Shown here: piece after piece, positions 38,284 through 46,395 of the stretch
How positions within the stretch are numbered: position 1 is the first letter of the stretch
Layout: the number at the start of each line of letters is the position of its first letter
Program-made: the position numbers and the translations under genes
NCBI RefSeq assembly: GCF_003143855.1
Contig: NZ_QFRK01000003.1
Span: forward strand, 306,734 to 370,733
DNA length: 64,000 nt
Source of the DNA: Streptomyces sp. NWU339
GTDB lineage: Bacteria > Actinomycetota > Actinomycetes > Streptomycetales > Streptomycetaceae
Direction of reading: 5' to 3'
The notes under the pieces: generated by a model
What the model was told of the DNA's origin: nothing
Database searches by the model: none
The model's input: only the letters and a program-made list of their open reading frames with translations

Positions 38284-38997
38284 ATGTTCCAGCGCGTCAC
38301 GTCCCGTTCCTTCCTCGCGTCCCACCTCCGCACCCGTGCTGCCGTGCTGGCCGCCGGTGTCGGGGTCTCGGCCGTCGCGGGAGTCGGGATCGCGGCCGCC
38401 GCCAACGACACGGCCGCCACCCCCGCCACCACCGCCGCCACCAGCACCACCGTCGTGCAGGACCAGGCGGCCGCCCAGGCCGAGGCCACGCAGACCAAGG
38501 CCGCCGAGGCGAAGAAGGCGGCCGAGGCGAAGAAGGCGGCCGAGGCGAAGAAGGACGCTCAGCCCGCCAAGAAGGCCGCGTCCTGGGTCAGCCCGGTGAA
38601 GAGCTACACGCCTTCCGCGAGCTTCGCCCAGGCCGGCGGCATGTGGCAGTCCGCCCACAGCGGTCAGGACTACGCCGTGCCGAACGGCACCGAGGTCGTG
38701 GCCACGCACGGCGGCACGGTCGTGAAGGCGGGCGGCAACGGCGCCGGCGACGGTCCGGCGTACGGCAACGCCGTCGTCGTCAACCACGGCGACGGCACGT
38801 ACTCCCAGTACGCCCACCTTTCCCAGGTGAACGTGCAGCCCGGCCAGGTCGTCAAGACCGGCCAGAAGATCGCCCTGTCCGGCAACACGGGCAACTCCAG
38901 CGGTCCCCACCTGCACTTCGAGATCCGGACCAGCCCGAACTACGGCTCCGCCATCGACCCGGTGAAGTTCCTGAGCGGCAAGGGCGTCCAGCTCTGA
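38284..38997 (+). CDS. Secreted M23-family peptidase (LytM-type cell-wall endopeptidase)
   Basis: A 237-residue extracellular peptidoglycan hydrolase candidate. Signal region: basic N-terminus, then hydrophobic AAVLAAGVGVSAVAGVGIAAAAN (about 19-41). A coiled-coil linker repeats AEAKKA three times (about 74-91). The M23 domain has zinc ligands His125 and Asp129 (HSGQDY) and His211 in GPHLHFEI, with catalytic-type His178 (YAHL). All metal ligands are intact. ATG 38284. Expected substrate is a peptide bridge of peptidoglycan. Confidence 0.92.
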   Translation: MFQRVTSRSFLASHLRTRAAVLAAGVGVSAVAGVGIAAAANDTAATPATTAATSTTVVQDQAAAQAEATQTKAAEAKKAAEAKKAAEAKKDAQPAKKAASWVSPVKSYTPSASFAQAGGMWQSAHSGQDYAVPNGTEVVATHGGTVVKAGGNGAGDGPAYGNAVVVNHGDGTYSQYAHLSQVNVQPGQVVKTGQKIALSGNTGNSSGPHLHFEIRTSPNYGSAIDPVKFLSGKGVQL

Positions 38998-39159
38998 GAA
39001 CCCGCCCCGAGAGCCGGCCCTGGGTACCCAGCGTCGTGTACCCAGCGCTGCGAACTCTCCGAAGGGCCTTGAGGGGCCTGAGTGACCGGATCGAAGGACG
39101 GCGATCCGGCCCCGGCACCGCGATGAGCGAACCGGCCTGACCGTCCGTGCATGTCTCCC

Positions 39160-39194
39160 AAGCCCTCCGTCGGGTTCTCCCGGCCGGAGGGCTT
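39160..39194. terminator. Hairpin between converging M23 and cseC genes
   Basis: AAGCCCTCCG (39160-39169) pairs with CGGAGGGCTT (39185-39194); the 15-nt loop can itself form a 4-bp CGGG/CCCG inner stem. Followed by TTTCGG on the + strand. Confidence 0.85.
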
Positions 39195-39225
39195 TCGGCG
39201 CCCGCGTGCCTGCCGCGGCGGTTCC

Positions 39226-40572
39226 TCACTGGGGCAGCATCGGGTAGCTCCCCGTGTCCGTCGGCGCGTGTTCCGGCAGCCACAGCACGGCGAGCGCGCC
39301 CTCGGCCGGCGCGTCCTTCGGAGCGCCGGCCGGCCGTACGTTGCGGAAGGTGAGCCGCGCCCCCAGCACCCGGGCCTGCCCGGCCGCGATGGTCAGGCCC
39401 AGGCCGTGACCGCGGCCGGCCCGGTCCGCGCTGCCGGTGCGGAACCGGCTCGGCCCCTCGGCGAGCAGGTCCGCAGGAAAGCCGGGCCCGTGGTCGCGGA
39501 CCCGGACGACCCGCCCCTCGACGGAGACTTCGATGGGCGGCCTGCCGTGCCGGGCGGCGTTGGCGAGGAGGTTGAAGAGCACCCGCTCCAGCCGCCGCGG
39601 GTCGGTGGTGACCTCCGACTCGTGCACCACGCGCACCATGACGTTCGGGTCCTTCGCCGCGATCCGCCGGGTGACGAACTGGGCCAGCGGTATGTCCTGC
39701 AGTTCGGCCCGCTCGGAGGCGCCGTCCAGCCGGGCCACCTCCAGGACGTCCTCGACCAGGGTGCGCATGGCCTTCGCCCGGTCCAGCACCAGTTCGGTCG
39801 GCCGGCCCGGCGGCAGCAGTTCGGCGGCGGTCAGCAGGCCGGTCACCGGGGTGCGCAGTTCGTGCGCGATGTCGGCGGTGACCCGGCGCTCGGCCTCCAG
39901 CCGCTGCCGCAGCGCGTCCGCCATGGCGTCCACCGCGCTGGCCAGGTCGTCGGTCTCGTCCAGGACGACCCCGCCGATGGCCTCGCGCACCCGGACGTCC
40001 GTCTCGCCCTTGGCGACCCGGTGGGCGGCGCTCGCCGCGTTGCGCAGCCGACGGGACAGATGGCCGCCGATCAGCACCCCGAGCGCGCTGCCGCCCAGGA
40101 CGACCGCGATGGAGCCGATCACCAGGGCCTGGTCGAGGTCCTTCAGGATGTTCGAGCTGCGGTCGGTGAAGCCCGAGTGCAGGGACATGACATGCCCGTT
40201 TTTCAGCGGTACGGCCGCCCAGATGTCCGGCGTCCCGCCCGGCCGGTCGGCCACGTACGTCGCGCGCCGGCCCGCCTCGACCTTCGCCCGCAGCTCGGCC
40301 GGCAGGTCGGGGTCGTCGATCCTGGTGTTGGGGAAGTTCAGCCGCCCGGACAGCTCGTAGTTGCGCTGGGCGATCATGATGCGTTCGTCGGCGAGATCGC
40401 GCGCGTTGTCCAGCATCGACACTCGGGCCGCGTTGTGCACGACCAGGCTCAGCGCGATCGCCACCAGCGCGCCGACCAGGGCGATGGCGGCACTGAGCTT
40501 CCATCGCAGACCGGTCCGGATGCCCGCCCGGTCGAGAACCGCTCGCACCAGGTGCCGGAAGTACCCCCGCAT
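39226..40572 (-). CDS. cseC: Sensor histidine kinase CseC
   Basis: A 448-residue sensor kinase of the envelope-stress system controlling sigE. Two membrane helices (about 25-46 and 150-170) flank an extracytoplasmic sensor of about 100 residues. Then HAMP, the HisKA box RRVTADIAHELRTPVTGLL with phospho-acceptor His237, and an HATPase domain (NLLANAARHG, DHGPGFP, GRGHGLGLTI). ATG 40572 is used because upstream frame is not coding. Known role: responds to cell-wall-acting antibiotics in S. coelicolor. Last gene of sigE-cseA-cseB-cseC. Confidence 0.95.
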   Translation of the reverse strand: MRGYFRHLVRAVLDRAGIRTGLRWKLSAAIALVGALVAIALSLVVHNAARVSMLDNARDLADERIMIAQRNYELSGRLNFPNTRIDDPDLPAELRAKVEAGRRATYVADRPGGTPDIWAAVPLKNGHVMSLHSGFTDRSSNILKDLDQALVIGSIAVVLGGSALGVLIGGHLSRRLRNAASAAHRVAKGETDVRVREAIGGVVLDETDDLASAVDAMADALRQRLEAERRVTADIAHELRTPVTGLLTAAELLPPGRPTELVLDRAKAMRTLVEDVLEVARLDGASERAELQDIPLAQFVTRRIAAKDPNVMVRVVHESEVTTDPRRLERVLFNLLANAARHGRPPIEVSVEGRVVRVRDHGPGFPADLLAEGPSRFRTGSADRAGRGHGLGLTIAAGQARVLGARLTFRNVRPAGAPKDAPAEGALAVLWLPEHAPTDTGSYPMLPQ

Positions 40573-40580
40573 ACCTGTGA

Positions 40581-41279
40581 TCAGGCCTTCAGTTTGTAGC
40601 CGAAGCCGCGGACCGTCTCGAGCCGGTCCTGGCCGATCTTCCCGCGCAGCCGCTGCACATGGACGTCGACGACCCGGGTGTCGCCGCCCCACCCGTACTC
40701 CCACACCCGTTCGAGCAGTCTGTCGCGGGAGAGCACGGTGCCCGGCGCCGACGAGAACTCCAGCAGCAGCCGCATCTCGGTCGGTGTCAGCGACACGGGC
40801 TCCCCGGCCCGCCGCACCTCCATGCCCACGGTGTCGACCTCCAGCTCACCGAAGGTCAGCAGGCCCCCACCGTCCGTGGAGGCCGGATCCTGTCGGCCGC
40901 CGTTCGCCCGGTCGAAGCGGCGCAGCACCGCACGGATGCGGGCGACCAGGACGGCACCGTCGAACGGCTTGGTCACGTAGTCGTCGGCGCCCGCCTCCAG
41001 GCCCAGGACGACGTCGATGGAGTCCGCGCGCGCCGACAGCATGATCACCGGAACCATCGACTCGTCGCGGATGCTCCGGCACAGACTGACACCGTCCAGG
41101 CCGGGGACCATGACGTCCAGCAGCGCGATGTCGGGCCGGTCCGCCCGGAACGCCTCCAGGCCGGACAGCCCGTCGGGCATCGCGGTGACCGTGAAGCCGT
41201 CCCGCTCCAGGGCGAGTTGGGTGGCCTCACGGATGACGTCGTCGTCCTCGACGAACAGCACGTGGGTCTGGTCTGCCAT
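40581..41279 (-). CDS. cseB: Response regulator CseB
   Basis: A 232-residue OmpR/PhoB-type regulator that, when phosphorylated by CseC, activates sigE. Receiver: FVEDDDVIREATQLAL (acidic pocket Glu11/Asp12/Asp13), phospho-acceptor Asp55 in IALLDVMVPGLDGV, and KPFDGAVLVARIRAVLRR with the conserved Lys. The DNA-binding winged helix includes LTPTEMRLLLEFSSAPGTVLSRDRLLERVWEYGW and VDVHVQRLRGKIG. ATG 41279; 8 bp before cseC. Confidence 0.96.
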   Translation of the reverse strand: MADQTHVLFVEDDDVIREATQLALERDGFTVTAMPDGLSGLEAFRADRPDIALLDVMVPGLDGVSLCRSIRDESMVPVIMLSARADSIDVVLGLEAGADDYVTKPFDGAVLVARIRAVLRRFDRANGGRQDPASTDGGGLLTFGELEVDTVGMEVRRAGEPVSLTPTEMRLLLEFSSAPGTVLSRDRLLERVWEYGWGGDTRVVDVHVQRLRGKIGQDRLETVRGFGYKLKA

Positions 41280-41290
41280 ACCGGTGCTCC

Positions 41291-41959
41291 TCAGCTGTCG
41301 GGCGCCGGCGTCGGCTCCGTGCCCGCCACCTTGCCGTAGTCGTTGTGGGTGCGGAACTTCTCGGCGAACCGGCCCGCGGTCCAGCGGTAGGTGATGACGT
41401 TCTCGCCGGAGGGACTCGACACCGGGTCGCCCCGCTCGTACACCTGCATGGTCACCACCAGGTCCCCGCGGTCGATCTCCGCGTACACGGGCGGTTCCTC
41501 GGTCCTGAACACGTTCACGTACGCGCCGCCTCGGTCGCGGTACACGTACGAGCCGACGCCCACCGCGTCGCCGCAGGTCAGCACGTTGACGACGACATCG
41601 TCCGCGGTCCCCCCGGTGAGGTTCCCGTAGCTCACGTCGACGGGGTACTCGTCGGCCACGCACGGCTTCAGCTCCCGCTTGACCGCCGCCGAGACCGTCG
41701 GGTCGCCCTTGACCAGCCGCACCGCGTCCACGCGGGCGCCGGCCGTGACCGGCATGCGCGAGGCCGCGTAGGACGGAGCGGGCGACCGGGCGTCGGCCGC
41801 CGACTCCGCGTGCGCGGGCCCCTCGTCCCGTGTGCCGGTGCCGCCCGTACCGCAGGCGGTGGCGACAAGGCCGAGGGCGGCGAGCACGGACGTCACCGTG
41901 GTCGCCGCCCGGGCGGTTCTCCGGGCCCGCTCGGGCCCCGCGCCGGTCAGGCCGCGCAA
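41291..41959 (-). CDS. cseA: Lipoprotein CseA
   Basis: A 222-residue lipoprotein that in S. coelicolor dampens CseC signalling from outside the membrane. The N-terminus has several Arg, a hydrophobic run (VTSVLAALGLVATAC) and a lipobox Cys at about residue 36. The extracellular part holds PVTAGARVDAVRLVKGDPTVSAAVKRELKPCVADEYPVDVSY. The start is TTG at 41959, unusual, but GAGGAG stands 8 nt upstream inside the sigE coding end, giving a 13-bp overlap with sigE and coupling. Internal GTG starts further down would lose the signal region. Confidence 0.9.
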   Translation of the reverse strand: MRGLTGAGPERARRTARAATTVTSVLAALGLVATACGTGGTGTRDEGPAHAESAADARSPAPSYAASRMPVTAGARVDAVRLVKGDPTVSAAVKRELKPCVADEYPVDVSYGNLTGGTADDVVVNVLTCGDAVGVGSYVYRDRGGAYVNVFRTEEPPVYAEIDRGDLVVTMQVYERGDPVSSPSGENVITYRWTAGRFAEKFRTHNDYGKVAGTEPTPAPDS

Positions 41960-42486
41960 CGCTCCCGCTCCTCATGCTCCAGCGCGCGTGCGTTCAGTTC
42001 GCGGGCCTCCAGCTCCTCGCGGAGCCGGGCGAGCGCCCGGTGCAGCGTGCTCTTGACCGTTCCCGCCGACATGCCGAGGGCGGCGGCCGTCTCCTCCGTG
42101 GACATCTGCTCCCAGTGTCGCAGCACCACCACACCGCGCTGTTTCGGGGCGAGCACCTTCAGCACGTCCATCAGGAGCGCGCGGTCGGCGTGCTGCTCGG
42201 TGGCGTCGTCCACGCGGGCGTCCGGGAGTTGCTCGGTCGGCACCTCCTCCAGCTTGCGGGCGCGCCACCACTCGGTCCGCGTGTTGATCATGACGCGGCG
42301 CAGGTAGGCGTCGGCCAGCCGCTTGTCGGCGATGCCGTCCCAGCGGCCGTAGGTCCGGGCCAGCGCGGTCTGCAGCAGGTCCTGCGCCTCGACGGGGTCC
42401 GGCACCAGACGGCGGGCGCTGCGCAGCAGCGCGTCCTGCCGGGTGCGGACGTACTCCTCGAACCCGAGCACCTCGCCCTGCGCCAT
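41947..42486 (-). CDS. sigE: ECF sigma factor SigE, cell-envelope stress
   Basis: A 179-residue ECF sigma factor controlling envelope-stress genes. It matches the remembered S. coelicolor SigE: EVLGFEEYVRTRQDALLRSARRLVPDPVEAQDLLQTAL (region 2), LADAYLRRVMINTRTEWWRARKLEEVP, then region 4 LAPKQRGVVVLRHWEQMSTEETAAALGMSAGTVKSTLHRALARLREEL. ATG 42486 is preceded by GGAAGGGCGG. There is no anti-sigma gene; control is through CseABC. Overlaps cseA by 13 bp. Confidence 0.97.
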   Translation of the reverse strand: MAQGEVLGFEEYVRTRQDALLRSARRLVPDPVEAQDLLQTALARTYGRWDGIADKRLADAYLRRVMINTRTEWWRARKLEEVPTEQLPDARVDDATEQHADRALLMDVLKVLAPKQRGVVVLRHWEQMSTEETAAALGMSAGTVKSTLHRALARLREELEARELNARALEHEERERCAA

Positions 42487-42781
42487 GGTGATCCGCCCTT
42501 CCGCTCCCCGCGCCGGCCCGCCCGTGCGTTCCGGTCCCCATCGCTGTGATCCGTGGTCGTCGTGTCCCTGACTGGAGGGCACGGACACGAAGTTACGGAG
42601 GTGTTGTCACGGCACTGTGCGGAGAAGCCTGCGGTCGGCCGTCGGCTGGCCGTCGGTTGTGTAACGGAAGTGGGAACGAGGTGAAACGGTGGGACGGTTG
42701 GGGGACTGTGGGGCGATATGGCCGCACCGGGGGTTGCCGGCGGTCACCCGTACGCGGGGGAGCGGGCGACCCGCCGGCTCG
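42487..42781 (-). promoter_or_regulatory. sigE promoter region and mutY 3' end
   Basis: This 295-bp gap must hold the sigE promoter, the target of CseB in S. coelicolor. On the - strand a TTTCAC hexamer with TTACAC 17 nt later (about 42656-42684) could be -35/-10, but the match is weak. A hairpin (GCCGGCGGTC 42736-42745 with GACCCGCCGGC 42768-42778, one bulge) probably terminates mutY transcription before it. Confidence 0.5.
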
Positions 42782-43768
42782 TCAGGTCAGCGGCAGCCGG
42801 TACAGCCCGCCGGGCAGGGGCTCGACCAGGCCGTCGGCGACGAGGCTGTCCAGCGCACGGGCGCGCTGCACCGGTTCGTGCCACACCCGGTCCAGGGCCC
42901 CCTGCGGGACAGGACCGTGTGCCTCCCGCAGCACGGCCAGCAGCCGCCCGCGGACCTGCCGGTCCGTGCCCGCGTACGTCTGGCCCCGGCGTGGCGGTCC
43001 CTGGTGCACCGGCTTGTCCGCGAGCCGCCAGGCGCACTGCGCGGCGATCGGGCAGCGGTGGCACGCCTCGTTCTTCGCCGTGCACACCAGCGCCCCCAGC
43101 TCCATGGAGGCGGCGGCCCACCGCGCGGCGGTCGACTCGTCCTCGGGCAGCAGCGCGCGGGCGAGCCGGCGCTCGGCGGCGGTGGTGGCGTTCGGCGGGT
43201 ACTGCACACCGGTGACCGCGCGGGCGAACACCCGGCGCACATTGGTGTCCAGTACCGCGTGCCGCTGCCCGTACGCGAACGACGCCACGGCGGCCGCCGT
43301 GTACTCGCCGATGCCGGGCAGCGCCAGGAGCTGCGCGTGGTCGGCGGGCACGTCGCCGCCGTGCCGTTCCGTTATGGCGGCGGCGGCGCCGTGCAGCCGC
43401 AGTGCGCGGCGCGGGTAACCGAGCCGGCCCCAGGCGCGGACGGCCTCACCGGGCGCCTCGGCGGCGAGGTCGGCGGGGCGCGGCCAGCGGGCCAGCCACT
43501 GTTCGTAGACGGGCAGGACCCGGTTCACCGGGGTCTGCTGGAGCATGAACTCGCTGACCATCACTCCCCACGCGCCGGCCTCCGGGCGCCGCCACGGCAG
43601 ATCCCGGGCGTGCTCGTCGAACCAGTCGATGACGGGGGAGTGCAGCGGCTCTCCGGGAGCACGCTGGGGCGCTGTGTCGTCGGCGGAGGTGTCGGCGGTC
43701 TCAGTGGGCTCAGTGGGCTCAGTGGTCTCGGCGGTGCCGCTGTGCGGGGGCTTGGTGGGAGCAGTCAT
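42782..43768 (-). CDS. mutY: A/G-specific adenine glycosylase
   Basis: A 328-residue DNA repair glycosylase removing adenine mispaired with 8-oxoguanine. Catalytic Glu73 (VSEFMLQQTPV) and Asp174 (VLDTNV), helix-hairpin-helix LPGIGEYTAAAVASFAYG, and the 4Fe-4S ligands Cys229-X6-Cys236-X2-Cys239-X5-Cys245 are all in place. The C-terminal OB/NUDIX-like recognition domain seems shortened. A Thr/Glu/Pro repeat (TEPTEPTE) encoded by a 9-bp repeat lies in the first 25 residues. ATG 43768. Confidence 0.95.
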   Translation of the reverse strand: MTAPTKPPHSGTAETTEPTEPTETADTSADDTAPQRAPGEPLHSPVIDWFDEHARDLPWRRPEAGAWGVMVSEFMLQQTPVNRVLPVYEQWLARWPRPADLAAEAPGEAVRAWGRLGYPRRALRLHGAAAAITERHGGDVPADHAQLLALPGIGEYTAAAVASFAYGQRHAVLDTNVRRVFARAVTGVQYPPNATTAAERRLARALLPEDESTAARWAAASMELGALVCTAKNEACHRCPIAAQCAWRLADKPVHQGPPRRGQTYAGTDRQVRGRLLAVLREAHGPVPQGALDRVWHEPVQRARALDSLVADGLVEPLPGGLYRLPLT

Positions 43769-44102
43769 GGCACCTCGATCCTGCCATGACCACCCACGGG
43801 AACGGGCACTCCGCCACCCCGTCAAGCGGGCGACAGGGCTCTGGCCAGAGGTGCAAGGGCCGCGATCGCGAACGCGCGGGCGCCGGAGTGCCGCGTCGGC
43901 GGTGCCGCTCGCCGCCCAGGAAGCCCACGGTCACGGATCGTGCACAGGATGCAGAAATGATCACACTGTGCGATCATCGCGTGCCGCGCCTGGCGAGAGG
44001 CGGGGGCAGAGGGCGGTTTCCGGGATGATGATCCGGAAAAGTTGTGGCTCTCGGCGGCGGGTGGGGCCGGTGACGGCCCGGATCTCTCGTACAGTTTGCG
44101 CC
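43769..44102 (+). promoter_or_regulatory. Divergent region upstream of the DUF4232-like gene, with palindrome
   Basis: A 334-bp gap without a gene. It holds a 21-bp near-perfect palindrome at 43957-43977 (ATGATCACAC, T, GTGCGATCAT; arms match at 9 of 10 positions), a likely operator for a dimeric regulator. TACAGT at 44090-44095 is a good -10 element 7 nt before the GTG at 44103, so the transcript may be leaderless. Confidence 0.6.
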
Positions 44103-44978
44103 GTGGGATCTCTGCGCAATCCGGTCGGGCCGCTTCCCTCCTCCATCTATTGGCGTAGGAGGGCAGTACTGCTGTCCCTGCTGGGGGTGTTGGCGTTGCT
44201 CGTCACCTGGATCGTCGTCTCCGGCGACGGGGGTGACGGCGGACACGAGAACGGGGCCAACGGCAAGAATCCCGCGCCGTCCACCATCGCTCCGGGACCG
44301 TCGAGTTCGGGACCGGCGATCAGTCAGGCGCCGGGCGGACGCGACGAGTCCGGCGGTGAGGGCTCGGGCGGCTCCTCCTCCGGGACCGGTGCGGAGGACG
44401 ACGGGGCGAACGGCGACCGCGGTGACTCCGGCGGCCGCTCGGACGGCGGTGCCGGTGGTGGCGACGGCGGCAGCGACGACGGTGGCGACGCCGGCGGCAG
44501 CGATGCCGACGGATCCGAAGGCGGTGCCTCGGCGGGGGTCGGCGCGGGAGACGCGCTGCCGGCCGGTTCCGGACTGCCCGACTGCACCCCGAGCGCGGTG
44601 AAGTTCAGTCTGCGCAGCGCCCGCAACGCCTACGAGCCCGACGCGACGCCCACCTTCCGGCTGACCGCGCGGAACATCTCCGGCAGTGACTGCAAGGTCG
44701 ATCTCGGACCGGAGAGCGCCGTGTTGACGATCACTCAGGCGGACGGCGACGACGCGTACTGGGCGTCGGACGACTGCCCCAAGGGCCCGGGGAGCCTCGT
44801 CTTCCGGGTGCCCGCCGGTGACAGCATCACGTACGGGGTGAAGTGGGACCGCAAGCCGAGCGCCGCGCAGTGCGCGACGCCGCCGGCGGGGTCGGCGAAG
44901 GCCGGTACGTATCTGGTGGAGGCGAAGGCGCCGGGGTTCGCGAAGGTGCAGACGTCCTTCGTGCTGGAGAGCGCCTGA
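44103..44978 (+). CDS. Membrane-anchored protein with DUF4232-like extracytoplasmic domain
   Basis: A 291-residue protein. N-terminal anchor: RNPVGPLPSSIYWRRRAVLLSLLGVLALLVTWIVVSG (helix about residues 18-38). A 120-residue linker of Gly, Ser, Asp and Glu follows. The C-terminal domain of about 130 residues (SAVKFSLRSARNAYEPDATPTFRLTARNISGSDCKVDLG ... VEAKAPGFAKVQTSFVLES) is beta-rich with three or four Cys and resembles DUF4232/intracellular-protease-inhibitor-like folds. Converges on disA. GTG 44103 is supported by the -10-like TACAGT; other starts upstream look non-coding. Function unknown. Confidence 0.8.
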   Translation: MGSLRNPVGPLPSSIYWRRRAVLLSLLGVLALLVTWIVVSGDGGDGGHENGANGKNPAPSTIAPGPSSSGPAISQAPGGRDESGGEGSGGSSSGTGAEDDGANGDRGDSGGRSDGGAGGGDGGSDDGGDAGGSDADGSEGGASAGVGAGDALPAGSGLPDCTPSAVKFSLRSARNAYEPDATPTFRLTARNISGSDCKVDLGPESAVLTITQADGDDAYWASDDCPKGPGSLVFRVPAGDSITYGVKWDRKPSAAQCATPPAGSAKAGTYLVEAKAPGFAKVQTSFVLESA

Positions 44979-44983
44979 GGTCC

Positions 44984-45021
44984 ACCCGGACCGGAGCGGC
45001 CGGGAGCGGGCCGGACCGGGT
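44984..45021. terminator. Hairpin between converging DUF4232-like gene and disA
   Basis: An 11-bp arm (44984-44994) pairs with 45011-45021 with one mismatch in a 54-bp gap. Confidence 0.5.
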
Positions 45022-45032
45022 CGGGCGAACCG

Positions 45033-46157
45033 CTAGACGTACCGCTCCAGGATCGAGCTCTCCGCCAGCCTCGACAGGCCCTCCCGGACGCTGCGGGCAC
45101 GGGCCTCGCCGACGCCGTCCACCGTCTGGAGGTCGTCCACGCTGGCGGCGAGCAGCTTCTGCAGGCCGCCGAAGTGCTCCACCAGGCGGTCGATGATCGC
45201 GCCGGGCAGCCTCGGCACCTTGGCCAGCAGCCGGAAGCCGCGCGGGGAGACCGCCGAGTCCAGCGTCTCGGGGGATCCGGTGTAGCCCAGGGCGCGGGCC
45301 ACCGTCGACAGTTCCAGGAGCTCGGCCTGGGGGAGCGCGTTCAGCTCGTGCAGGGCCTGGTCGACGGTGCGGGAGCGCTTGGCGGTGGGCTCGGGGACGT
45401 AGTCCCGCACGACCAGCTCGCGCTCCGGTTCCACTCCCGCGATCAACTCGTCGAGCTGGAGGGCGAGGAGGCGGCCGTCGGTGCCCAGTTCGACCACGTA
45501 TTCGGTGATCTCGGTGGCGATGCGGCGCACCATCTCCAGCCGCTGCGCGACCGCCGAGACGTCCCGCACGGTCACCAGGTCCTCGATCTCCAGCGCCGAC
45601 AGGGTGCCGGCGACCTCGTCGAGGCGGAGCTTGTAGCGCTCCAGCGTCGCGAGCGCCTGGTTGGCGCGGGACAGGATCGCCGCCGAGTCCTCCAGGACCC
45701 GGCGGTGGCCGTCGACGTACAGCGCGATCAGGCGCATCGACTGGGAGACCGAGACGACCGGGAAGCCGACCTGCTTGGAGACGCGGTCGGCGGTGCGGTG
45801 CCTGGTGCCGGTCTCCTCGGTCGGGATCGTCGGGTCCGGCACCAGCTGGACGCCGGCCCGAAGGATCTTCGACAGGTCGGACGACAGGACGATGCCGCCG
45901 TCCAGTTTGCACAGCTCGCGCAGCCGGGTCGCGGTGAACTCGACATCCAGGACGAAGCCGCCACTGCACAGCGTCTCGACGGTCTTGTCGGAACCGAGCA
46001 CGATGAGACCACCGGTGTTGCCCCGGAGCACACGCTCCAGGCCGTCACGGAGGGAGGTGCCGGGTGCCACGGCACTCAGCGAGGCGCGCATCTGGCGATC
46101 GGAGCCGGCGCTCCCGCCGGACTTTCCGGGAGCTGCTGCCCGGTCGTTGGCTGCCAC
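45033..46157 (-). CDS. disA: DNA integrity scanning diadenylate cyclase DisA
   Basis: A 374-residue c-di-AMP synthase. The DAC domain has the catalytic Asp86-Gly-Gly ([10 protein letters not shown], Gly instead of the common Ala at position 88) and RHRTA at 119-123. A helical linker follows, then the C-terminal helix-hairpin-helix DNA-binding domain ([19 protein letters not shown]). GTG 46157 has GGAGG 6 nt upstream. radA lies just upstream on the same strand, as in many Gram-positives; RadA is known to restrain DisA in Bacillus. c-di-AMP controls cell-wall hydrolase riboswitches in streptomycetes. Confidence 0.97.
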   Translation of the reverse strand: MAANDRAAAPGKSGGSAGSDRQMRASLSAVAPGTSLRDGLERVLRGNTGGLIVLGSDKTVETLCSGGFVLDVEFTATRLRELCKLDGGIVLSSDLSKILRAGVQLVPDPTIPTEETGTRHRTADRVSKQVGFPVVSVSQSMRLIALYVDGHRRVLEDSAAILSRANQALATLERYKLRLDEVAGTLSALEIEDLVTVRDVSAVAQRLEMVRRIATEITEYVVELGTDGRLLALQLDELIAGVEPERELVVRDYVPEPTAKRSRTVDQALHELNALPQAELLELSTVARALGYTGSPETLDSAVSPRGFRLLAKVPRLPGAIIDRLVEHFGGLQKLLAASVDDLQTVDGVGEARARSVREGLSRLAESSILERYV

Positions 46158-46278
46158 TGCACTCCTCCGGTCGCGATGTCTGGGCGCCCCCGTTCAGGGT
46201 CTCCCGTTCGGGCCCCGGGCTCGCGGGGTCGGGTGCGCGCAGCTGCGGCGCTGTCGTCGGTCGCCGTGGCTCCGCCAT
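46045..46278 (-). CDS. Possible upstream ORF overlapping the disA start
   Basis: A 77-codon reading frame starting ATG 46278 ([16 protein letters not shown]), with an excellent GGAGGAGGGAG ribosome-binding site. It lies in the leader of disA and overlaps its first 113 bp in a different frame. The product is basic and Arg/Pro-rich with no recognised domain. It may be a real uORF coupling translation to disA, or chance. Part of its coding sequence is the left arm of a 24-bp inverted repeat. Confidence 0.3.
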   Translation of the reverse strand: MAEPRRPTTAPQLRAPDPASPGPERETLNGGAQTSRPEECSGSQRPGSSSRKVRRERRLRSPDARLAECRGTRHLPP

Positions 46279-46320
46279 GACTCCCTCCTCCGCCTTGCAG
46301 CTGCGCGCACCCGACCCCGC
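46223..46320. repeat. Perfect 24-bp inverted repeat with 50-bp spacer, upstream of disA
   Basis: The 24 bases at 46223-46246 and 46297-46320 are exact reverse complements, separated by 50 bp. The unit is 98 bp long. It lies between radA and disA. It could form a long-loop hairpin in RNA or be a remnant of a small inverted-repeat element; no target duplication is obvious. Confidence 0.93.
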
Positions 46321-46395
46321 TCCCTGTCCGGCCTGATCCAAACGGGAGACCCTAACGCACTCGGTTCGTACGGACGGGCGAGACCAGGGCAAAGT

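Noticed and set aside
42601..42781. Small gene between sigE and mutY
   Set aside because: Candidate frames have no ribosome-binding site and weak third-position GC; the region is better explained by the sigE promoter and mutY terminator.
46223..46320. Insertion sequence or integrase attachment site
   Set aside because: No transposase or recombinase, no tRNA gene and no clear target duplication; only the inverted repeat is seen.
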